Below are positions 1 to 7,476 of a stretch of 64,000 nucleotides of DNA, piece after piece. The notes under the pieces are model-generated. The model worked only from the letters and a program-made list of their open reading frames with translations. It ran no database searches and was not told the DNA's origin. Position numbers and translations under genes: made by a program. Within the stretch, counting starts at the first letter, position 1, and each line of letters begins with the position of its first letter. The stretch is from an uncultured Ruminococcus sp. (lineage in GTDB: Bacteria > Bacillota > Clostridia > Oscillospirales > Ruminococcaceae): the NCBI GenBank assembly GCA_934474025.1, contig CAKSMF010000001.1:248001-312000 (forward strand), read 5' to 3'.

Positions 1-138
1 TTCTCCTACAACTTCCGCATTGGCAGTCTGAGCGAGTTCAGCCAATTCTTTTATTGAAATTTCAGCATCAAATTCTCCTGTATCCACGCAGGCAAGAACG
101 GTTTTTACTGGAATATCTTCTGTTTTGTTATCGTACAT
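1..138 (-). CDS. hflX: GTPase HflX, N-terminal fragment (runs off the window)
   Basis: Only the first 46 codons are present; the gene continues beyond base 1. The visible part reads as the start of HflX, the ribosome-associated GTPase that splits stalled 70S ribosomes under stress. The segment LACVDTGEFDAEISIKELAE followed by LAQTAN and AEVVGE matches the conserved beta-strand and helix that open the HflX N-terminal domain. The GTPase motifs lie outside the window. The start ATG (136-138 on the complement) is 10 nt after the stop of hslO, so the two are probably co-transcribed with the methyltransferase gene. The assignment rests on N-terminal similarity alone. Confidence 0.75.
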   Translation of the reverse strand, partial: MYDNKTEDIPVKTVLACVDTGEFDAEISIKELAELAQTANAEVVGE

Positions 139-148
139 AAAATTTACC

Positions 149-1024
149 TCATTGTTTTTCGATAAGTTTTCCGACTTCCTCCGTAGTGAAATTATATTCC
201 TTACCACAGAAGTGACAGCTTATGGAAATATCCTTGCCATCATCTATAATGCTTTGAAGTTCTTGTTTTCCTAAGCTGATAAGAACTTTTTCAGTGCGTT
301 CACGACTGCAATCACATTTGTAAACAGGATTTGCACTGTCAAGGGGTTCTGGATTAAGACCGTCCATAAGCATATCAGCTATTTCTTCTGGTGAAATTCC
401 GTCAGCAAGCATTGCGGAAATCGGACGGATATTCTTTAAATTTTTTTCTATAATATCAATGCATTTTTCGTCAGCAAACGGCAATAATTGTATAAGAAAT
501 CCTCCCGCCGACTTTACGGAAAGGTCAGGATTTACAAGCACACCAAGACTGCAAACTGTTGGTATTTGTTCGCTTGTAGCATAGTAACTTGCAATATCTT
601 CTGCAATTTCGCCGGAAACAAGCGGAGTTACTCCTACATAGGGTTCTTTTAATCCTAAATCCTTTACAACGGAAAGAGTACCATTGTGACCTATTGCACT
701 TCCTACATCAAGTTTACCCTGAGAATTAAGCGGAATTTCAACAACAGGATTAGTTACATAACTTTTTACATTACCTTTACTGTCTGATACTGCTACAAGT
801 TGACCTGTTGGACCGTCAGCATCTACACGGAGAGTTATGCTGTCGTCCTGACCTTTCAGCATATATCCCATAAGTGATGCCCCTATTGTAAGTCTGCCTA
901 ATCCGGCGGTCACTACAGCAGATGTCTTGTGTATTTTTTCTATTTCTGAAACAATATCTTTTGCATCAAGGACGCTTGCAAATGCTGAACCGTCTTTTGA
1001 AATAACTCTATATAATTTACCCAT
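149..1024 (-). CDS. hslO: Hsp33 redox-regulated chaperone HslO
   Basis: This is a 291-residue Hsp33, a cytoplasmic holdase that is activated when its zinc-binding cysteines are oxidised. The C-terminal redox switch is visible as a CxC pair (KCDCSRER, near residue 240) followed by CHFCGKEY near residue 272, the four zinc ligands of the family. The N-terminal domain carries the usual LGRLTIGASLMGYMLKG and DADGPTGQLVAVSD segments. The reading frame is open further upstream, but the ATG before GKLYRVISKDG is chosen because a GAAGGA ribosome site precedes it and family members start there. It begins 2 nt after the methyltransferase stop. Pairing with hflX suggests a small stress-response operon (inference). 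Confidence 0.95.
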   Translation of the reverse strand: MGKLYRVISKDGSAFASVLDAKDIVSEIEKIHKTSAVVTAGLGRLTIGASLMGYMLKGQDDSITLRVDADGPTGQLVAVSDSKGNVKSYVTNPVVEIPLNSQGKLDVGSAIGHNGTLSVVKDLGLKEPYVGVTPLVSGEIAEDIASYYATSEQIPTVCSLGVLVNPDLSVKSAGGFLIQLLPFADEKCIDIIEKNLKNIRPISAMLADGISPEEIADMLMDGLNPEPLDSANPVYKCDCSRERTEKVLISLGKQELQSIIDDGKDISISCHFCGKEYNFTTEEVGKLIEKQ

Positions 1025-1026
1025 TT

Positions 1027-1794
1027 TTAAAATCCTTCTTTCATAAGTTTGCAACGTGCTGTATATATGATTCTTTGTGATGTTTCGCAAGGTGCGTTAA
1101 AAGTATCATCACTATATTTCCCTATAATTTCAAAATTATTTTCAATAAGCAATTTTTCTATATCTTCTTCACTGTAAGCCTTTTCTGAAAAGCTATCTGA
1201 ACTTCTTGAATATAATCCGTTTTCTTCGAGTTCAAAAAACTCAAGATTCATTTTAACTTCGTCATTGTCAGGATTAAGGGAGTTTTCCCATATACAATAT
1301 AGATTATCAGTTTCATAAGTGAATGTGTTATTTGCAAGAATTTTTCGGTGTTTGTAAATTGTGTTTACATCGAAAATAAAAAGTCCGTCATATTCGGAAA
1401 ACAGAGAGACTTTTTCAAAAACTTTTCTTACATCGTTAAGGCTTGAAAGGTGATTTATGCTGTCTAAGGCACAAATAGTTACATCTATTGTTCCGAACAT
1501 ATCTATATTACACATATCCTGACATAGATATTGTATATTAAGTCCGCTGTCGAATTTCTTGTCAAGAGCGATATTAAGCATTTCCATAGAATTATCAATA
1601 CCTATTACATCATAGCCAAGAAGTGCCATTTGTTCGGAAATACTTCCCGTACCACAGGCAAGGTCAAGTAAAATATTATTTGGAGTTACTTTAAATTTTT
1701 TTATTATACTGTCAAAATATTCTGCACGTTTTTTGTAATCAATGTTTCTTGTAAGGTCATCATAGTATTGTGCAAAAACATTATAGCCATTCAT
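1027..1794 (-). CDS. Class I SAM-dependent methyltransferase
   Basis: This 255-residue protein has the Rossmann-type methyltransferase motif I (LLDLACGTGSISEQMALLG, residues about 43-61), the acidic motif II residue in VIGIDNSMEML, and a motif IV-like ICALDSINHL. These bind S-adenosylmethionine. The substrate cannot be deduced; the family includes small-molecule and RNA methylases. It is the first gene of a minus-strand run with hslO and hflX, and its leader carries one of the interspersed GTGGATTGAAA-type elements (1816-1947), which ends about 20 nt before the ATG. No transmembrane or extra domain is seen. Confidence 0.85.
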   Translation of the reverse strand: MNGYNVFAQYYDDLTRNIDYKKRAEYFDSIIKKFKVTPNNILLDLACGTGSISEQMALLGYDVIGIDNSMEMLNIALDKKFDSGLNIQYLCQDMCNIDMFGTIDVTICALDSINHLSSLNDVRKVFEKVSLFSEYDGLFIFDVNTIYKHRKILANNTFTYETDNLYCIWENSLNPDNDEVKMNLEFFELEENGLYSRSSDSFSEKAYSEEDIEKLLIENNFEIIGKYSDDTFNAPCETSQRIIYTARCKLMKEGF

Positions 1795-1815
1795 TGTACT
1801 ACCTCTTGTTTTTTT

Positions 1816-1947
1816 ATTTCAATCCACAGTCAGTAATTTCACGGAGGCTGACGAATCAGTGTATGTTTGACACCGATTATCTCCGCCCATCACTGCCGTT
1901 AAGTTTCTAATTTACAATTCATCTTGTCTCCTATAGAGGGAAGAATT
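1816..1947 (-). repeat. Interspersed leader element, copy 1
   Basis: Read on the minus strand this region ends in CTGTGGATTGAAAT just before the ribosome site of the methyltransferase gene. It aligns closely with the element upstream of ldh (61363-61488), sharing AGATGAATT, AAACTTAAC, GCAGTG and TGGGCGGAGATAA. It also shares its 3' half with 29656-29709 and 56055-56111 (CATAC..TCGTCAG.CTCCGTGAAATT). Complementary pairs CAGT/ACTG, CGGAG/CTCCG and GTGT/ACAC are nested, suggesting a folded RNA in the leader. Confidence 0.75.
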
Positions 1948-1965
1948 TTTGTTGATGTTTATTAA

Positions 1966-1993
1966 AACAAGGGACGGAAAAAAACTCCGTCCC
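1966..1993 (-). terminator. Intrinsic terminator of secA
   Basis: On the minus strand an 8-bp stem GGGACGGA/TCCGTCCC with a T-rich loop is followed by TTGTTTT, just after the secA stop. Confidence 0.85.
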
Positions 1994-2001
1994 GATATTA
2001 A

Positions 2002-4755
2002 TTATTGATTTTCCTTGCCTTTGCAACATTTCTTGTATTTTTTGCCACTGCCACATGGACAAGGGTCATTGTCTCCTACTTTGGAACTCTTTGCACTTTG
2101 TGAAAAGCTTCCGTCACCAGAACCCGCATTAGGAGCGTCAGGCTTAGCAACCTGTTCACGCTGTGGAGCTTGATTCTGCTGGAGTTTTACAGTAAGCAAC
2201 ATACGGATAGTATCTTCACGAATGGATTCAACCATTGCATCGAACATTTCAAAACCTTCATATCTGTATTCAATAACAGGGTTTTTCTGTCCATAAGAAC
2301 GTAAGCTGATACCTTTTTTGAGTTCTTCCATGTCATCAATATGAGCCATCCATTTTGTATCAACAACTTTAAGAAGAATAACTCTTTCAAGTTCACGCAT
2401 TATTTCAGAACCATATTGTTCTTCCTTAGCCTGATAAATTTCACCAGCCTTTGTGTTGAGAGCTGTTATAATTTCTTCTTTTGTAACGGAATTCAGTTCT
2501 TCATCGGTGAAATTGAGGTCTTCCTTTCCGATAAGCCAGCCGGTAAAGAAATCTTTAAGACCAACGATATTCCAATCTGTTTTTTCGTCTTCATCAGTAA
2601 GATATGTATTTACAGTTGAAGTAATAAGGTCTTCCATCATTTTGAGAATGCTTTCATGGAGGTCTTCACCGTCAAGAACCTGTGCTCTTTGCTTGTAAAT
2701 AATTTCACGCTGAGTATTCATAACATCATCATAGTTAAGAACGTTCTTTCTTATGCTGAAGTTGTTGCCCTCGACTTTCTTTTGTGAGGATTCAATAATT
2801 TTAGTAAGCATTTTGCTTTCTATAGGCATATTTTCGTCAACATTAAGAGTTTTCATCATATTTTCGAGACGGTCTCCCGCAAAAATACGCATAAGGTCGT
2901 CTTCAACAGAGAGGAAGAAACAGCTTTCACCTGGGTCACCCTGACGACCTGCACGACCTCTCAACTGGTTATCGATACGGCGTGATTCATGTCTTTCTGT
3001 ACCGAGAATATATAAACCGCCGACTTCACGTACAGCAACGGCTTTTTCTTTAACTTCTGCGTTGTATTTATCAAAAAGTTCCTGATAAAGTTTTCTTGCT
3101 TTAATAATTTCTTCATCGTCAGTATCAGCAAAACCAATAGCAGCTGTGATGAGTTCTTCAGGCATTTCACGCTTTCTAAGTTCGGCTCTTGCAAGAAATT
3201 CAGCATTACCGCCGAGCATGATATCAGTACCACGACCAGCCATGTTAGTTGCAATTGTAACAGCACCGTATTTACCAGCCTGTGCGACAATTTCAGCTTC
3301 TTTTGCGTGTTGTTTTGCATTAAGAACGTTATGTTTAACACCTTTTCGCTTGAGCATAGCGGAAAGAAGTTCGGATTTTTCGATTGATACAGTACCAACA
3401 AGTATAGGTTGTCCTTTTTCGTGACATTTTATAATCTGGTCAATGATAGCAGAATACTTACCTTTTTCAGAACTATAAATCTGGTCATTGTGGTCAATAC
3501 GGATAACTGGTTTATTGGTTGGTATGGAAATAACATCAAGTTTATAGATTTCCTTAAATTCGTCTTCTTCTGTCATAGCAGTACCGGTCATACCGGAAAG
3601 TTTATTGTAAAGGCGGAAGAAATTCTGGAAAGTAATAGTTGCAAGAGTTTTTGATTCGCTCTTAACTTTAACTCCTTCTTTAGCCTCGATAGCCTGATGC
3701 AAACCGTCATTAAAACGTCTGCCTTCCATCATACGACCTGTAAATTCATCAACGATAACTATTTCGCCGTCTCTTACAACGTAGTCTATATCATTTTTCA
3801 TAACGCCGTTAGCTTTGATAGCCTGATTGATATGGTGAAGAAGTGTAAGGTTTTCTGAATCCATAAGGTTGTCAATGTTGAATACCTGTTCAGCTTTTTT
3901 AACACCACGCTGAGTGATAGTAGCAGTTTTTGCTTTTTCGTCAATAATATAATCAGCAGTTTCATTAATAGCATCTTGGTCTTCTTTGCTGTCCATTTCA
4001 ACTACAGTGGTAGAAGTAAGAGTTTTAGCAAAACGGTCAACTATTGAATAAAGCTGAGTTGATTTATCGCCCTTACCAGAAATAATAAGCGGAGTACGTG
4101 CTTCATCTATAAGAATGGAGTCAACTTCGTCAACGATTGCAAAGTTTGGTTTACGCTGTACACGGTCTTCTTTATGGGTAACCATGTTATCACGGAGATA
4201 GTCAAAACCAAGTTCATTATTTGTAGCATAAGTAACATCACAATTATATGCTTGACGGCGTTGTTCGTTATTGAGACCGTGAAGAATACAACCTACAGTC
4301 AAGCCAAGCCAACGGAGAACTTTTCCCATTTCTTCTGCTTGAGTTTTAGCAAGATAGTCGTTTACAGTAACAACATGAACTCCGAGACCAGAAAGTGCAT
4401 TTAAATATGAGGCAACGCAGGCAACAAGAGTTTTACCTTCACCGGTACGCATTTCAGCAATACGTCCCTGATGAAGAACTATTGCACCTATAATCTGTAC
4501 AGGATAAGGCTTTTTTTCAAGTACACGCCAAGCACCCTCACGGACAGTGGCAAGTGCTTCTGGCATAATGTCGTCAATATTTTCACCGGCAGATAACCTG
4601 TCTTTAAATTCCTGAGTTTTGGCTTTCAGCTGAGCATCTGAAAGTTTAGTATATTCTTCATCAAGTGCAAGAACTTTATTTTTAATAGGTTCGATACGTT
4701 TAAGCTCTCTGTTTGAATAAGCATTAGCACCGAATATGTTTTTAAATAAACCCAT
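2002..4755 (-). CDS. secA: Preprotein translocase ATPase SecA
   Basis: SecA is the cytosolic motor that pushes unfolded preproteins through SecYEG. The 917-residue product is full length. Walker A is MRTGEGKTL near residue 103, the DEAD-like Walker B is IVDEVDSILIDEAR near 207, and the helicase motifs TGTAMTEEDEF and ATNMAGRGTDI follow, with QLRGRAGRQGDPG after them. The C-terminus carries the SecB/lipid-binding zinc motif CPCGSGKKYKKCC. The start MGLFKNIFG matches the family. It is monocistronic: a terminator follows and a promoter with a perfect inverted repeat precedes it. Convergent and antisense open frames across it are shadows. Confidence 0.98.
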   Translation of the reverse strand: MGLFKNIFGANAYSNRELKRIEPIKNKVLALDEEYTKLSDAQLKAKTQEFKDRLSAGENIDDIMPEALATVREGAWRVLEKKPYPVQIIGAIVLHQGRIAEMRTGEGKTLVACVASYLNALSGLGVHVVTVNDYLAKTQAEEMGKVLRWLGLTVGCILHGLNNEQRRQAYNCDVTYATNNELGFDYLRDNMVTHKEDRVQRKPNFAIVDEVDSILIDEARTPLIISGKGDKSTQLYSIVDRFAKTLTSTTVVEMDSKEDQDAINETADYIIDEKAKTATITQRGVKKAEQVFNIDNLMDSENLTLLHHINQAIKANGVMKNDIDYVVRDGEIVIVDEFTGRMMEGRRFNDGLHQAIEAKEGVKVKSESKTLATITFQNFFRLYNKLSGMTGTAMTEEDEFKEIYKLDVISIPTNKPVIRIDHNDQIYSSEKGKYSAIIDQIIKCHEKGQPILVGTVSIEKSELLSAMLKRKGVKHNVLNAKQHAKEAEIVAQAGKYGAVTIATNMAGRGTDIMLGGNAEFLARAELRKREMPEELITAAIGFADTDDEEIIKARKLYQELFDKYNAEVKEKAVAVREVGGLYILGTERHESRRIDNQLRGRAGRQGDPGESCFFLSVEDDLMRIFAGDRLENMMKTLNVDENMPIESKMLTKIIESSQKKVEGNNFSIRKNVLNYDDVMNTQREIIYKQRAQVLDGEDLHESILKMMEDLITSTVNTYLTDEDEKTDWNIVGLKDFFTGWLIGKEDLNFTDEELNSVTKEEIITALNTKAGEIYQAKEEQYGSEIMRELERVILLKVVDTKWMAHIDDMEELKKGISLRSYGQKNPVIEYRYEGFEMFDAMVESIREDTIRMLLTVKLQQNQAPQREQVAKPDAPNAGSGDGSFSQSAKSSKVGDNDPCPCGSGKKYKKCCKGKENQ

Positions 4756-4805
4756 TTGTTTACCGCCTTTACCAATTATTAGAAGTGTATAAATACATAT
4801 ATTAT

Positions 4806-4834
4806 ATTTTACAACAAACTAAACAGTTTGTCAA
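4806..4834 (-). promoter_or_regulatory. secA promoter with overlapping inverted repeat
   Basis: On the minus strand TTGACA and TAAAAT are separated by 17 nt. A perfect 7-bp inverted repeat (ACAAACT, 4-nt gap, AGTTTGT; 4814-4831) fills the spacer and overlaps the -35 box, so it could be an operator. Confidence 0.75.
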
Positions 4835-4904
4835 TACCGAATTTAAAAAGCAGTGAATAAATTAAATCAAGAAAATATGTTCTTGTTGCTTTACTGTAAA
4901 TGCG

Positions 4905-4943
4905 GATTATGATATAATAGAATAACGAAATAATATAAAGGAG
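4905..4943 (+). promoter_or_regulatory. Probable uvrB promoter and ribosome site
   Basis: An extended -10 (TGATATAAT, ending 4919) has no good -35 box. It is followed by AAAGGAG at 4937-4943, 11 nt before the uvrB ATG. Confidence 0.5.
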
Positions 4944-4954
4944 TTAAAAAGGTA

Positions 4955-6916
4955 ATGGAGCGTTTTGTACTTCACTCAAAGTATGCACCGTCCGGCGACC
5001 AGCCACAAGCAATTGAAAATCTTGTTCATAATATTGAGGCGGGAAAAAAAGAACAGATTTTGTTAGGTGTCACCGGTTCAGGAAAAACTTTCACAATGGC
5101 TAATGTTATAGCACGTGTCAATAAACCGACACTTGTACTTGCACATAATAAAATACTTGCATCACAGCTATGCTCGGAATTAAGAGAGTTTTTTCCGGAA
5201 AATGCAGTTGAATATTTTGTTTCATATTATGACTATTATCAGCCGGAAGCATATGTTCCGAGTACAGACAGCTATATTGAAAAAGATTCGTCCATAAACG
5301 ATGAGATAGATAAATTGAGACATTCAGCAACAACGGCACTTGCAGAACGTAAAGACGTTATAATAGTAGCAAGTGTTTCTTGTATATATTCCCTCGGAAG
5401 TCCGGAAGAATATCGTTCAATGGTAGTTTCAATAAGGCAGGGAACTGAAAAATCACGTGACCAGTTAATAAGTGAACTTGTAAAAATCCGTTATGAAAGA
5501 AATGATATAGCATTTGAACGTAATAAATTCCGTGTGCGTGGTGATGTAGTGGAGATATTTCCGTCAAAATCGAGCGATACTGCTATACGTGTGGAGTATT
5601 TCGGAGATGAAATAGACAGAATTTCTGAAATAAATGCCATTACCGGTGAAGTAAAGGCTGTTGTAAGCCATGTAGCTATATTTCCTGCATCTCACTATGT
5701 CGTGGGAGATGAAAAAATAGAATCCGCAATCAAAGAAATAGACAAGGAACTTTCTGAACGCATAGATTACTTTACAAGTAACAACAAGCTTATTGAAGCG
5801 CAGAGAATTGAACAGCGTACTCATTATGATATGGAAATGTTACGTGAAGTTGGTTATTGCAGTGGTGTTGAAAACTATTCAAGAATACTTTCAGGCAGAC
5901 CGGCTGGAAGTACTCCATTAACATTGCTTGACCATTTCCCAGATGATTTTTTGCTTATTGTTGATGAAAGTCATGTTACATTGCCACAGGTTCGTGCTAT
6001 GTATGCCGGAGATTACGCAAGAAAAAATACGCTTGTTGAGTATGGTTTCAGATTGCCGAGTGCTTTCGATAACAGACCGCTTAATTTTGAGGAATTTAAT
6101 TCTCATATAAATCAGGCAATATATGTAAGTGCTACTCCCGGAAAAATAGAACGTGAAAAAACTGATATAATAGTTGAGCAAGTGATAAGACCTACAGGAC
6201 TTGTTGACCCTGAAATAATAGTCAAACCTACACTTAATCAGATAGATGATTTGCTATCGGAAATAAATATCCGCACCGCAAAAAATGAACGTGTATTAAT
6301 TACGACTCTTACAAAGAAAATGGCTGAAGACCTTACAGAATATTATGAACGCTTAGGGGTTAAAATCCGCTATATGCACCATGATATTGATACTATTGAA
6401 CGTATGGAAATTATAAAAGATTTGCGAAATGGTATATTTGATGTCCTTGTAGGAATAAACCTTTTGCGTGAAGGTCTTGATATTCCGGAAGTAAGCCTTG
6501 TTGCTATTCTCGATGCCGATAAAGAGGGATTTTTAAGAAGTGAAACATCTCTTATACAAACTATAGGACGTGTCGCAAGAAACAGTCACGGACAAGTTAT
6601 TATGTATGCCGATGAAGTAACGGGTTCAATGGAACGTGCTATCATTGAAACTGAACGCAGACGCAATTTACAGATTGCTTACAATAAAGAACATGGAATA
6701 GTTCCTAAAACTATCATAAAAGACGTACGTGACGTTATTGGAATAACTTCAAAGAAAAAAGTTGAAAAATCCAGTAATAAAAAGCTTTCTGCAAAGGAGC
6801 GTACAGAACTTATTGAAAGACTTACTGTTGAAATGAAAAATTCTGCTAAAATGCTTGAATTTGAACACGCTTTATATTTGCGTGACAAAATTAACGAATT
6901 GAAAGGACTTAAATAA
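4955..6916 (+). CDS. uvrB: Excinuclease ABC subunit B
   Basis: UvrB verifies DNA damage handed over by UvrA and recruits UvrC in nucleotide excision repair. The 653-residue protein is complete: Walker A GVTGSGKTFT near residue 38, the damage-probing beta-hairpin region YYDYYQPEAYVPS near 92, helicase motifs DESHVTLPQ, VSATPG and QTIGRVARN, and a C-terminal UVR (UvrC-binding) segment ending LYLRDKINELKGLK. Its TAA stop shares a base with the ATG of the following NADAR gene, so translation of the two is coupled. uvrA follows with an 8-nt overlap. Confidence 0.98.
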   Translation: MERFVLHSKYAPSGDQPQAIENLVHNIEAGKKEQILLGVTGSGKTFTMANVIARVNKPTLVLAHNKILASQLCSELREFFPENAVEYFVSYYDYYQPEAYVPSTDSYIEKDSSINDEIDKLRHSATTALAERKDVIIVASVSCIYSLGSPEEYRSMVVSIRQGTEKSRDQLISELVKIRYERNDIAFERNKFRVRGDVVEIFPSKSSDTAIRVEYFGDEIDRISEINAITGEVKAVVSHVAIFPASHYVVGDEKIESAIKEIDKELSERIDYFTSNNKLIEAQRIEQRTHYDMEMLREVGYCSGVENYSRILSGRPAGSTPLTLLDHFPDDFLLIVDESHVTLPQVRAMYAGDYARKNTLVEYGFRLPSAFDNRPLNFEEFNSHINQAIYVSATPGKIEREKTDIIVEQVIRPTGLVDPEIIVKPTLNQIDDLLSEINIRTAKNERVLITTLTKKMAEDLTEYYERLGVKIRYMHHDIDTIERMEIIKDLRNGIFDVLVGINLLREGLDIPEVSLVAILDADKEGFLRSETSLIQTIGRVARNSHGQVIMYADEVTGSMERAIIETERRRNLQIAYNKEHGIVPKTIIKDVRDVIGITSKKKVEKSSNKKLSAKERTELIERLTVEMKNSAKMLEFEHALYLRDKINELKGLK

Positions 6917-7476
6917 TGAAATATTCTATTGATGTTATATGTAATGATTTCAGGAAAAAATCAAAGATGAAATATATATTTTTCTGGGGACACCAACCCT
7001 CCATTGATGGTTCAGTAACTAAAAGTTGTTTAAGCCAGTGGTATGACTGTAAGTTTATTGTTGATGGTGTAGAATACCACACTGCTGAACAATATATGAT
7101 GTCACAAAAAGCTTTATTATTTGGTGACACAAAGATAAATCAGGAAATTATGCAGGCTAATCACCCGAAACAATTCAAGGATATGGGACGTAAAATTTCA
7201 GGATTTAATGAAAAAGTATGGAACGACAACAAATCAGATATAGTTATAAAAGGAAATTATGCTAAATTTTCACAAAATCCCGAACTTAAAGGGTTTCTTA
7301 TCGGAACTTATAATCGTATACTTGTTGAAGCAAGTCCCTATGATAAAATATGGGGAATAGGTATGTCAGCAGTTGACAAGAATATTAATAATCCTTTGGA
7401 ATGGAATGGCGAAAACCTTTTAGGTTTTTGTCTTATGGAAGTGCGTGATATGCTTTTGGAGGGAAAAGATGACTGA
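6916..7476 (+). CDS. NADAR-domain protein (YbiA-like, predicted ADP-ribose N-glycosidase)
   Basis: The 186-residue product fits the NADAR/YbiA (DUF1768) family: FFWGH near the start, the HTAEQYMMSQKAL segment, the KFSQNPELKGFLIGT stretch, and the hallmark DKIWGIGMSA and NLLGFCLMEVRDML. Members cleave ADP-ribose N-glycosidic bonds; some act on riboflavin intermediates, and others, as known from DarT-linked systems, remove ADP-ribose from guanine in DNA. Here the ATG overlaps the uvrB stop (TAATG) and the 3' end overlaps uvrA by 8 nt, so it sits inside the excision-repair operon. A second possible start is the ATG at 6967, but the ribosome site GAAAGGA fits 6916 better. A DNA-repair role is inferred from position only. 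Confidence 0.85.
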   Translation: MKYSIDVICNDFRKKSKMKYIFFWGHQPSIDGSVTKSCLSQWYDCKFIVDGVEYHTAEQYMMSQKALLFGDTKINQEIMQANHPKQFKDMGRKISGFNEKVWNDNKSDIVIKGNYAKFSQNPELKGFLIGTYNRILVEASPYDKIWGIGMSAVDKNINNPLEWNGENLLGFCLMEVRDMLLEGKDD

